Assembly: GCA_022706865.1 (NCBI GenBank)
Contig: JAKJBT010000072.1
Span: forward strand, 1-8,655
Length of the DNA: 8,655 nucleotides
DNA from: Bacillota bacterium
GTDB lineage: Bacteria; Bacillota_A; Clostridia; Lutisporales; Lutisporaceae
Direction of reading: 5' to 3'
The position numbers and the translations under genes were made by a program. The notes under the pieces were generated by a model, which saw nothing but the letters and a program-made list of their open reading frames with translations, made no database searches and was not told the origin of the DNA. Below are positions 1 to 6,429 of this stretch, piece by piece. Position 1 is the stretch's first letter; each line of letters begins with the position of its first letter.

Positions 1-50
1 TATTTATTTAAGCCAAATATACAAATATTTTTATTTCCCTCCGATTCTTT
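1..50. other. AT-rich sequence downstream of carD, no clear terminator
   Basis: A weak AT-only inverted repeat (AAATAT/ATATTT, 15-20 with 25-30) is present. A minus-strand GGAGG (38-42) is not followed by a usable start with an open frame inside the window. The carD terminator or next gene must lie outside. Confidence 0.4.
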
Positions 51-530
51 TTACTGTTTAATTATACCCAGTATCTTTTCCTCTATTTTCTCATAGGGCT
101 CATCCAACATAAGCATAAGCTCGCTTACCAGCAGCTGCCTGACGTTTTCAAGCATTCTTTTCTCTCCTGTGGACAATTTTTTTCCGCGATCCGCAACTGT
201 AAGGTTTTTTACAAGTTCAGATATCTCGAAAATATCGCCCTTCCTTATTATTGCCTCATTCTCCCTGTACCTCTTGCTCCAGTTCTTGCACATACAGCTT
301 GTTTCTCCGGAAAGTATATTATATATATCGTCAATTCTGTCCCTGGATGTTATGTTTCTAATGCCATGAAACTCCGTCTTGCCTATGGGCACCATTACCT
401 TCATATCTCCCAATGCTATTCTTATAACATAATACTTGCATTTTTCGCCAAGAACTTCTTTTTCCTCAATACCTTCAATAATCCCTGCGCCATGACGGGG
501 ATAATATATCATATCACCTATGCTAAACAT
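51..530 (-). CDS. carD: CarD/CdnL-family RNA polymerase-binding transcription regulator
   Basis: This encodes a 159-residue CarD-family protein. Known members bind the RNA polymerase beta subunit through an N-terminal Tudor-like domain and contact promoter DNA through a C-terminal helical domain, which changes open-complex stability. The N-terminus (MFSIGDMIYYPRHGAGIIEG) is the typical start of the interaction domain, about residues 1-60. The helical part follows, with the conserved tryptophan in NWSKRYREN (W84) that in characterised members wedges into the -10 region. A longer reading frame runs up to 611, but a GGAGG at 538-542 sits 7 bases before the ATG at 530, and the extra 27 codons do not resemble the family, so I chose 530. 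Length fits the family (about 150-165). A C-M-C pair (C79, C81) just before W84 is a small oddity. The gene diverges from the 734-1129 gene. Family assignment is confident; the target promoters in this organism are unknown. Confidence 0.93.
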   Translation of the reverse strand: MFSIGDMIYYPRHGAGIIEGIEEKEVLGEKCKYYVIRIALGDMKVMVPIGKTEFHGIRNITSRDRIDDIYNILSGETSCMCKNWSKRYRENEAIIRKGDIFEISELVKNLTVADRGKKLSTGEKRMLENVRQLLVSELMLMLDEPYEKIEEKILGIIKQ

Positions 531-537
531 CGATTTG

Positions 538-542
538 CCTCC
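538..542 (-). promoter_or_regulatory. Ribosome binding site that fixes the carD start
   Basis: The minus strand reads GGAGG here, 7 bases before the ATG at 530-528. It decides in favour of the 159-residue product over the longer open frame to 611. Confidence 0.85.
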
Positions 543-610
543 AGTCGGTCTTTTTACAACCTTACAAGATTTCCATAATCTTCTATAGCCGATAGAATGT
601 CCACATTGCA

Positions 611-616
611 ATTATA
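611..616 (-). promoter_or_regulatory. Candidate -10 element for carD
   Basis: The minus strand reads TATAAT here, which would give a leader of about 75 bases before carD. No good -35 hexamer lies 16-18 bases upstream. The site nearly abuts the -35 of the rightward promoter at 619-647, so the two would compete for polymerase if both are real. This is a weak call. Confidence 0.25.
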
Positions 617-618
617 AA

Positions 619-647
619 TTGACATTGGAATTCCTTATACTTATAAT
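619..647 (+). promoter_or_regulatory. Exact-consensus housekeeping promoter for the 734-1129 gene
   Basis: TTGACA at 619-624 and TATAAT at 642-647 are separated by exactly 17 bases, a full match to the sigma-A/sigma-70 consensus in both hexamers and spacing. Transcription should begin near 654, leaving a leader of about 80 bases before the ATG at 734. That leader can form two small hairpins: AGCTG/CAGCT (661-665 with 672-676) and TATCA/TGATA (682-686 with 690-694). No operator was recognised over the promoter. Confidence 0.8.
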
Positions 648-733
648 GAATATAGAACAAAGCTGAATCAACAGCTAACAATATCAGTTTGATACTATAT
701 TTTATGTTTACTTTTATATAGGAGTGATACCTG

Positions 734-1129
734 ATGAAAGATTTGCTTTATGATAACTTCCAGGATAGCGTTGGTGAACTCTTGGTACGCCACAAAAGTA
801 TTCTTGATGTGCTGACGAAATATCAGGAGTCGCAGTCGAGAGTGAACAGAGCTGTGGTTAAGGCGGTAACCTCCTGCGGATGTATAGAAATCAACTCAAA
901 AAAACAGAACTACGATAATGAGATAACGCTGCAGGAACTGAAGAATTATATGGATACTCATCTTAAGGGAAGCCTTTGTTCGAATTGCAGAGATGTTATT
1001 GAAAAAGAGCTGGGCAATAATCTTTTCTATATTGCAGCTTTATGCAACATAATGGATATCAGCATGTACGATGTGCTTCTGAAGGAATATGAAAAAATGC
1101 ATACCCTTGGGATTTACAATCTGTTCTAA
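734..1129 (+). CDS. Conserved-looking hypothetical protein with CxC and CxxC cysteine pairs
   Basis: This is a 131-residue soluble protein whose function I do not recognise. No signal peptide or membrane segment is visible. Residues 1-45 look helical (SVGELLVRHKSILDVLTKYQ, then an RVNRAVVKAV stretch) and lead into SCGC (C48, C50). A basic/polar region follows, then CSNC (C82, C85) and a helical end rich in aromatic residues. The two cysteine pairs could bind one zinc or an iron-sulphur cluster, or form redox pairs; this is inference. The VTSCGC string resembles the core of DUF1573-type proteins, and I vaguely associate similar clostridial proteins with that label, but cannot confirm it. The start is supported by AGGAG at 720-724, 9 bases before the ATG. 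The gene has its own exact-consensus promoter and a terminator, so it is a single-gene unit. It runs against the surrounding stress genes, converges on disA and diverges from carD. That it is a real gene is well supported; its role is unknown. Confidence 0.85.
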   Translation: MKDLLYDNFQDSVGELLVRHKSILDVLTKYQESQSRVNRAVVKAVTSCGCIEINSKKQNYDNEITLQELKNYMDTHLKGSLCSNCRDVIEKELGNNLFYIAALCNIMDISMYDVLLKEYEKMHTLGIYNLF

Positions 1130-1138
1130 GTAAGTACG

Positions 1139-1177
1139 AAACCCTGTATAAGGCTTATGCCTCCGTACAGGGTTTTT
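1139..1177 (+). terminator. Rho-independent terminator of the 734-1129 gene
   Basis: AAACCCTGTA (1139-1148) pairs with TACAGGGTTT (1166-1175). A second inner stem AGGC/GCCT (1151-1154 with 1159-1162) closes a TTAT loop. A run of T's ends at 1177. It begins 10 bases after the stop codon. On the other strand it lacks a good T run, so it is a poor terminator for disA. Confidence 0.85.
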
Positions 1178-1197
1178 ATATTAATCATTCATTTTGT

Positions 1198-1263
1198 AAT
1201 GGTACAGGGGGACGTTTCTCTTGTCCCGTTTGCGGGACAAGAGAAACGTCCCCCTGTACCATT
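1198..1263. repeat. Perfect 31-bp inverted repeat with 4-base loop (REP/MITE-like palindrome)
   Basis: Bases 1198-1228 are the exact reverse complement of 1233-1263, with TTTG between. Each arm also holds a smaller inverted repeat (GGGAC at 1209-1213 with GTCCC at 1223-1227, mirrored at 1234-1238 with 1248-1252), like two REP units placed head to head. The core is much richer in GC than the flanks. It ends one base before the disA stop codon (1264-1266). No target-site duplication and no transposase gene are visible here. In disA mRNA it would form a very stable hairpin touching the stop codon, but no T run follows on that strand. On the plus strand a TTATATA stretch follows, so it could be a backup terminator for the rightward gene. 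Its origin as a dispersed element, perhaps moved by a REP-associated Y1 transposase elsewhere, is inference. Confidence 0.9.
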
Positions 1264-2343
1264 TTATATATGCCTTTCGGTCTGTATCTGTTCATATACT
1301 CTCTTAAGGCTTTCCTTGATTATCCTTGCCCTGACCTCTCCTATGCCTTCCACTTCATCCAGTTCTTCAATGGAAGCTCCGAGAATCCTTTGCAGCCTTT
1401 CAAAATCAGATACCAAATTTTCAATTATATTCATAGGCAGCCTTGGAATTTTGCTCAGTATTCTATATCCTCTTGTTGATATCGGAAGGTCCAAAGCATT
1501 GATATTATTACCCAGTCCTAATATCCTGGCTACAAAAGGCAGCTCAAGGAGGTCCTCTGAGGATTGGTTCCTCAAGGTTCTGATTATTTCCTTATAATTA
1601 TTTTCCTCTCCCTTGGGCAGGTAGTCCCTGATCAGAAGTACTTCTTCCTCCTTCAAGCCCGCAACCAGTTCTTCCAGCTGCATACTGACAAGCTTTCCTT
1701 CAACTCCCAGTTCATGTATGTATTGTTCAACCTCAGTCACAATCCTGTTTACAATCTCAATTTTCTGCACTGCCAGTGCCACATCCAGCACAGTTGCAAT
1801 ATCGTCAAACTCTAAAGAACCAAGGTTCGCCAAGGTTCCGTCCAGCACCGATTTATACTTGGTCAAGGTCTGCAGCGCCTGATTGGCTTTGGACAATATT
1901 ATACTGATATCCTTAAGAACATATTTCAGATATCCTTTATAAATAGTTATGATGTTCCTTCTTTGAGAAATAGAAATAACAAGCTCCCCGGTCTGCCTTG
2001 CAACCCTCTCCGCTGTTCTATGCCTGATACCGGTTTCGGAAGACGGAATTGAAGGATCGGGTATCAATTGAGTATTGGCATATAGAATTTTTTTGCAATC
2101 CCTGCTGAGTATGATTGCTCCGTCCATCTTAGCCAGCTCGTACATATACGCCGGCAAGAAGTCCGAATTGATATGAAAGCCTCCATCTACAAGGGACATA
2201 ACCTCTTTACTGTCGCCAACCACAATAAGTCCGCCTGTTTTTGCCTTCAGTACGCTTTCCAGGCCTTCCCTCAGGGAAGTGCCGGGAGCAATCATCCTGA
2301 GGCAGCTCTGAAGGCCGTCATCCCTTCCCATTTCATCCCTCAT
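1264..2343 (-). CDS. disA: DNA integrity scanning protein / diadenylate cyclase DisA
   Basis: This encodes a 359-residue DisA, which condenses two ATP into the second messenger cyclic di-AMP and is inhibited by branched DNA in studied species. The N-terminal cyclase (DAC) domain covers roughly residues 1-145 and carries the two signature motifs, DGA (74-76) and RHR (107-109, in GIRHRTAERVA). A helical spine follows to about residue 300. The C-terminal helix-hairpin-helix DNA-binding part includes EGIGEVRAR (332-340). Length matches the family (about 355-360). The ATG at 2343 is preceded by AGGAGG with GGAGG at 2352-2356, 8 bases away. That site lies in the last codons of radA, and only 4 bases separate the two genes, so translation is probably coupled. 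The stop codon touches the large palindrome at 1198-1263. The catalytic motifs are intact, so it should be active. Confidence 0.97.
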   Translation of the reverse strand: MRDEMGRDDGLQSCLRMIAPGTSLREGLESVLKAKTGGLIVVGDSKEVMSLVDGGFHINSDFLPAYMYELAKMDGAIILSRDCKKILYANTQLIPDPSIPSSETGIRHRTAERVARQTGELVISISQRRNIITIYKGYLKYVLKDISIILSKANQALQTLTKYKSVLDGTLANLGSLEFDDIATVLDVALAVQKIEIVNRIVTEVEQYIHELGVEGKLVSMQLEELVAGLKEEEVLLIRDYLPKGEENNYKEIIRTLRNQSSEDLLELPFVARILGLGNNINALDLPISTRGYRILSKIPRLPMNIIENLVSDFERLQRILGASIEELDEVEGIGEVRARIIKESLKRVYEQIQTERHI

Positions 2344-2347
2344 ATGC

Positions 2348-3712
2348 TTATCCTCCTATTACTATGTCAAGCATATTATTTACATTTGATACCCCAAGTA
2401 CCTCTATGCCTGATTTGTCGTTAAGCCTGCTTAAATTGTTCTCGGGTATTATGCATCTCTTAAAACCAAGCTTTGCAGCTTCATTTACCCTCTTCTCGAC
2501 AAAGTTCACCGCCCTTACTTCTCCGGCAAGCCCTACTTCTCCAATAATTACAGTACTGCCGTCAATTTCCCTGTCCCTGAAGCTGGAGGCAATAGCTGCA
2601 ACTATTCCAAGGTCTGCTGCAGGCTCGTTAAGCTTGATCCCGCCTACTACGTTCACATATGAATCACTGCTCCCAAGCTGCATGCCAACTCTCTTCTCCA
2701 GTACGGCCATCAGCAATGCAACCCTGTTGTAATCAACTCCTGTGGCATTCCTTCTTGGAACCCCGAAGCCTGTATGGCTGAGTAACGCCTGAACCTCTAC
2801 CAGCATTGCCCTTGTACCTTCCATAGCAGAAATAACACAGGATCCGGTGGCTCCCTCCATTCTTCCGGACAAAAGCATCTCAGAAGGATTGACTACCTCC
2901 GTAAGCCCTTTATCTCCCATTTCAAATATTCCTATTTCATTTGTGGAGCCGAATCTGTTCTTAACAGCCCTGAGCACTCTGTAAGACATATGAGTCTCTC
3001 CCTCAAAATAAAGAACAGTGTCAACCATATGCTCAAGCACCCTGGGTCCTGCTATTGATCCCTGCTTTGTAACATGTCCCACAATAAAAGTCGCTATACC
3101 GTCCTGTTTTGCAATTTTCATAAGTCCGAGAGTCGCCTCCCTGACTTGGCTGACGCTGCCGGGAGCCGATGTTATAACAGGGTTGTACATTGTTTGTATA
3201 GAATCCACCACCAGAATATCAGGCTTCATGTCCCTGACATAGATATCAACATTCTGAGTGTTATTTTCGGATACCAGAAATATATTCCCCGATCTGATGT
3301 CCATTCGGAATGCCCTCAGCTTTATCTGCGCGGTTGATTCTTCTCCGGATACATATAAGACTTTTTTGCCTTTGTTTCCTATATTGTTTGCAATCTGAAG
3401 CAGCAAGGTTGACTTCCCGATTCCCGGATCTCCTCCTACGAGTACCAGGGAACCTTTGACAATGCCTCCTCCCAGAACCCTGTCCAGTTCATTACTGCCT
3501 GTACCTAGTCTTTCTTCAATATCGTCCGAAATATCCAGCAGTGACTCCGGCCTTGACAGAACTCCTGCAAGACTTTGCTGAACCTGAGAATCCCGCTGTT
3601 CCACTTCTTCAACAAGTGTATTCCACTGTCCGCATTCGGGACATTTTCCCATCCATTTGGGTGATTCGCTCCCGCATTCGCTGCATACAAATTTTGTTCT
3701 TACTTTAGCCAT
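2348..3712 (-). CDS. radA: DNA repair/recombination ATPase RadA (Sms)
   Basis: This encodes a 454-residue RadA, a RecA-like motor that helps branch migration of recombination intermediates. An N-terminal zinc finger has cysteines C10, C13, C24 and C27. The ATPase core has Walker A GDPGIGKST (94-102) and Walker B DILVVDS (165-171), then the RadA-specific KNRFG motif (251-255). The C-terminal Lon-protease-like domain (about 280-454) has EPAADLGI where Lon would have its catalytic serine, so it is structural, as in other RadA proteins. Length is typical (about 450-460). GAGGTG at 3718-3723 precedes the ATG at 3712. A terminator separates it from clpC, so it probably has its own promoter in the 3713-3863 spacer. 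The pairing with disA is common in Firmicutes and fits a shared role at branched DNA, RadA processing structures that DisA senses. Confidence 0.97.
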   Translation of the reverse strand: MAKVRTKFVCSECGSESPKWMGKCPECGQWNTLVEEVEQRDSQVQQSLAGVLSRPESLLDISDDIEERLGTGSNELDRVLGGGIVKGSLVLVGGDPGIGKSTLLLQIANNIGNKGKKVLYVSGEESTAQIKLRAFRMDIRSGNIFLVSENNTQNVDIYVRDMKPDILVVDSIQTMYNPVITSAPGSVSQVREATLGLMKIAKQDGIATFIVGHVTKQGSIAGPRVLEHMVDTVLYFEGETHMSYRVLRAVKNRFGSTNEIGIFEMGDKGLTEVVNPSEMLLSGRMEGATGSCVISAMEGTRAMLVEVQALLSHTGFGVPRRNATGVDYNRVALLMAVLEKRVGMQLGSSDSYVNVVGGIKLNEPAADLGIVAAIASSFRDREIDGSTVIIGEVGLAGEVRAVNFVEKRVNEAAKLGFKRCIIPENNLSRLNDKSGIEVLGVSNVNNMLDIVIGG

Positions 3713-3812
3713 TTAAACACCTCAAGAAATATATCGGACTTTTCACAGATTTTGTAAACTTATTATGAGTATTTCCCAAACATTCCAACTTTTTTCACTT
3801 AAATATATTTCT

Positions 3813-3818
3813 ATTATA
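3813..3818 (-). promoter_or_regulatory. Candidate -10 element for radA-disA
   Basis: The minus strand reads TATAAT here, in a very AT-rich spacer between the clpC terminator and radA, about 100 bases before the radA start. The -35 region 16-18 bases upstream is poor (GTTATG/GGTTAT). Another weak option nearer the gene is TTTACA at 3753-3758 with TATATT at 3728-3733, but its spacing is 19. Some promoter is expected here because clpC ends in a terminator; which one is used is uncertain. Confidence 0.35.
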
Positions 3819-3852
3819 CTATATTTGACATTATCATAACCATATAAAATTG

Positions 3853-3907
3853 CTAAAAGCAAAGGGGTATCGCCAACCATTTGATTCAAGCAGTTTTGCG
3901 ATACCCC
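3853..3907 (-). terminator. Rho-independent terminator of the ctsR-clpC operon
   Basis: GCGATACCCC (3898-3907) pairs with GGGGTATCGC (3864-3873) over 10 bp, with a 24-base loop. On the minus strand the stem is followed by TTTGCTTTT (3863 down to 3855) and more T-rich sequence. It begins 8 bases after the clpC stop codon. The long loop makes it less than ideal, so some read-through into radA is possible. Confidence 0.75.
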
Positions 3908-3915
3908 CGGATATT

Positions 3916-6351
3916 CTATTTATTCCTGAAAATCAGTTTGTCATCCTCAACATCCACCAACACTTCAGAACCCGGCTTTATTTCTCCCTTAAGCATTTCC
4001 TCCGACAGCTGATCCTCTACCATCTTTTGTATGGCACGGCGTAAAGGCCTGGCCCCATAAGCCTGGTCATAGCCCTTTTCTGCCAGAAATGCTCTTGCCT
4101 TGTCAGTAATTTCGAGATTAATATTCATTTCCTTGATTCTGACAAGAAGCGACTTAAGCATCAAATCTACAATCTTGCGGATATGTTCTTCCTGCAGCTG
4201 GTGAAATACGATAATTTCATCAATCCGGTTCAGGAACTCCGGCCTGAAGGTTTTTTTAAGCTCTTCCAGGACATTTTCTTTCATTTTTTCATAGGCATCT
4301 TCTCTCTCATTAGATGATGTGGCAAATCCAAGGACAGCCTGCTTTCTTATTGTACTTACCCCAACATTGGAGGTCATAATAACAACTGAGTTTTTGAAGT
4401 CAACTGTTCTTCCCTTGCCGTCAGTCAGCCTGCCGTCATCGAGTATCTGAAGCAGTACATTGAATACATCCGGGTGAGCCTTTTCTATCTCATCAAGAAG
4501 TATGACCGAATATGGCTTTCTTCTTACCTTTTCAGTCAGCTGTCCTCCTTCCTCATAGCCCACATAGCCCGGAGGGGAACCAATAAGCTTCGATACTGTA
4601 TGTTTTTCCATGTATTCGGACATATCAATCCGGATTACGGCATTTTCATCACCGAACAATGCATCTGCAAGAGCCTTGGAAAGTTCGGTTTTCCCTACTC
4701 CGGTAGGCCCCAGGAATATAAAGGAACCCACCGGCCTTTTAGGATCCTTCAGCCCTACTCTTGCCCTTTTTATTGCCTTGGAAACTGCCAGCACTGCCTC
4801 TTCCTGCCCAATAACCCGCTGATGCAATATTGATTCCAGATTAAGCAGCCTGTTGGATTCCTCCTCTGCCAGCTTGGTTACAGGAATCCCGGTCCAACCG
4901 GATACGATGGAAGCAATATCTTCTTCGGTAACAACAGAATCCTTTGAGCTGGCCTTGTCATTCCAGTTCTTTCTGCCATCTTCAAGCTTTTGCCTGATAT
5001 GCTGCATTCTATCCCGAAGCTCTGCTGCCCTCTCATAATTCTGAAGGCTTATTGCTTCAGACTTTTCCTTTTCCAAAGCTTCAAGCTCCTCCTCAAGTCT
5101 TTTAAGATCCGGAGGCGCGGTAAAAATCTTTATTCTGACTTTAGACGCTGCTTCATCCACCAGGTCTATGGCCTTATCGGGAAGGAATCTGTCTGCAATA
5201 TACCTGTCAGACAATTCAACCGCGGACTTTAATGCTTCATCGGTTATCTTAACCTTGTGGTGAGCTTCATATTTATCCCTTAAGCCTTCAAGTATAAGCA
5301 AAGCCTCCTCTTTTGTGGGTTCCCCCACCATCACAGGCTGAAAACGCCTTTCAAGCGCTGCATCCTTCTCAACATGCTTTCGGTACTCATCAAGAGTTGT
5401 TGCCCCAATTGCCTGAATTTCACCTCTTGCCAAAGCCGGTTTCAATATATTGGAAGCGTCTATCGCCCCTTCAGCTCCGCCTGCTCCGATAATAGTATGC
5501 ATTTCATCCAGAAAAAGTATCACATTCTTTGATTCACGTATTTCATTCATTACGTTCTTGAGTCTTTCCTCGAATTCACCCCTGTACTTGGAGCCGGCAA
5601 CCATTGAAGATAAATCCAATGTAACGACCCTTTTCCCTTTTAGTATTTCAGGAATATTCCCTTCAATTATTTTCTGGGCCAATCCTTCTGCAATAGCTGT
5701 CTTGCCTACCCCGGGATCTCCAATCAGGGCCGGATTGTTTTTTGTCCTTCTGCTGAGTATCTGAATCACACGCTCTATTTCTTTTTCTCTTCCTATAATA
5801 GGATCCAGCTTCCCTTCCTTTGCCATTTCAGTCAGATCCCTGCCGTATTGATTCAGATTCGGTGTGTTGGAGCCTTTTACCGATGCCTCACTACGCTTGC
5901 CCTTTGCCCCTTCGCTATCCATCAGGCCTACTATCTCCTGCCTTAAACTGTCAAAATTCAGGCCCATTGCCATAAGTATCTGTGCCGCCACACCTTCACC
6001 TTCGCGGATTAATGCCAAAAGCAGATGTTCAGTTCCGATATAGTTTTGTCCCAAGCTTCTTGCCTCTTCTACACTCAGCTCAAGAATCGTCTTTGTTCTC
6101 GGAGTATAGCCAATAACCTGTCCAACTTCCTGCTGCCCCTTTCCGACTAAAGCCTCTACCTGCTGTCTCACAGTAATCAAATCAATTCCTTTATTCTTGA
6201 GCACCTGGGCAGCGATGCCCTCTCCTTCTCTTAGAATACCCAGCAGTATGTGTTCAGTGCCTATATAGTTGTAATTCTGCCGGACTGCTTCCTCCTGTGA
6301 ATATACCATTACCTTTTGGGCTCTCTCAGTAAATCTATCAAACAATCCCAT
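3916..6351 (-). CDS. clpC: AAA+ unfoldase ClpC, ATPase of the ClpCP protease
   Basis: This encodes an 811-residue ClpC, nearly the length of the Bacillus subtilis protein. Two N-terminal Clp repeats (about 3-145) each contain GTEH (31-34 and 106-109). The glutamates there (E33, E108) match those that bind phospho-arginine in B. subtilis ClpC. The first AAA+ domain has Walker A GDPGVGKT (211-218), pore loop KYRG (255-258) and Walker B ending in DE (282-283). The middle domain (about 415-465) contains a UVR-like segment ([14 protein letters not shown]), the docking region for adaptors such as MecA or McsB. The second AAA+ domain has Walker A GPTGVGKT (548-555), pore loop GYVG (595-598), a ClpP-binding LGF loop (674-676) and sensor-2 GAR (766-768). 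An upstream in-frame ATG at 6366 overlaps the ribosome binding site (GGAGG 6359-6363), so the start is 6351. It is the last gene of the ctsR operon. Confidence 0.98.
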   Translation of the reverse strand: MGLFDRFTERAQKVMVYSQEEAVRQNYNYIGTEHILLGILREGEGIAAQVLKNKGIDLITVRQQVEALVGKGQQEVGQVIGYTPRTKTILELSVEEARSLGQNYIGTEHLLLALIREGEGVAAQILMAMGLNFDSLRQEIVGLMDSEGAKGKRSEASVKGSNTPNLNQYGRDLTEMAKEGKLDPIIGREKEIERVIQILSRRTKNNPALIGDPGVGKTAIAEGLAQKIIEGNIPEILKGKRVVTLDLSSMVAGSKYRGEFEERLKNVMNEIRESKNVILFLDEMHTIIGAGGAEGAIDASNILKPALARGEIQAIGATTLDEYRKHVEKDAALERRFQPVMVGEPTKEEALLILEGLRDKYEAHHKVKITDEALKSAVELSDRYIADRFLPDKAIDLVDEAASKVRIKIFTAPPDLKRLEEELEALEKEKSEAISLQNYERAAELRDRMQHIRQKLEDGRKNWNDKASSKDSVVTEEDIASIVSGWTGIPVTKLAEEESNRLLNLESILHQRVIGQEEAVLAVSKAIKRARVGLKDPKRPVGSFIFLGPTGVGKTELSKALADALFGDENAVIRIDMSEYMEKHTVSKLIGSPPGYVGYEEGGQLTEKVRRKPYSVILLDEIEKAHPDVFNVLLQILDDGRLTDGKGRTVDFKNSVVIMTSNVGVSTIRKQAVLGFATSSNEREDAYEKMKENVLEELKKTFRPEFLNRIDEIIVFHQLQEEHIRKIVDLMLKSLLVRIKEMNINLEITDKARAFLAEKGYDQAYGARPLRRAIQKMVEDQLSEEMLKGEIKPGSEVLVDVEDDKLIFRNK

Positions 6352-6358
6352 ATTATTT

Positions 6359-6363
6359 CCTCC
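6359..6363 (-). promoter_or_regulatory. Ribosome binding site that fixes the clpC start
   Basis: The minus strand reads GGAGG, 7 bases before the ATG at 6351. The alternative ATG at 6366-6364 lies upstream of this site and has no comparable site of its own, and starting at 6351 gives the usual [12 protein letters not shown] beginning. Confidence 0.88.
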
Positions 6364-6378
6364 CATATGTCTTGCTTC

Positions 6379-6411
6379 GGGCTTCGCGACTTAGTCCTTT
6401 CATTGAAGCCC
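6379..6411 (-). other. Small inverted repeat in the mcsB-clpC spacer
   Basis: GGGCTTC (6379-6385) and GAAGCCC (6405-6411) form a 7-bp stem with a 19-base loop inside the 78-base gap between mcsB and clpC. No T run follows, so it is not an ordinary terminator. It could be an mRNA processing or stability site that adjusts clpC output relative to the upstream genes, or it may be chance. Confidence 0.4.
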
Positions 6412-6429
6412 TGCTTGAAATTATTGTAT

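Noticed and set aside
15..30. AAATAT/ATATTT inverted repeat as a carD terminator
   Set aside because: Only six A-T pairs and no convincing T run on the minus strand; AT-rich chance symmetry is likely.
531..611. 27-codon N-terminal extension of carD
   Set aside because: The GGAGG at 538-542 is placed correctly for the ATG at 530, and the extension (MQCGHSIGYRR and on) does not look like a CarD start.
655..733. Leader of the 734-1129 gene as a c-di-AMP or other riboswitch
   Set aside because: About 80 bases with two 5-bp hairpins is too short and lacks any known conserved core.
1157..1597. 146-residue rightward open frame across the palindrome and the disA 3' end
   Set aside because: It lies antisense to disA, starts in the terminator region, has no ribosome binding site and reads through both arms of the palindrome.
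3825..3830. TTGACA on the plus strand in the clpC-radA spacer as a promoter
   Set aside because: No -10 hexamer at 15-19 bases, and no rightward gene follows.
6352..6366. Five-residue extension of ClpC (MGGNN)
   Set aside because: It is translated from the ribosome binding site itself; ClpC proteins begin close to [12 protein letters not shown].
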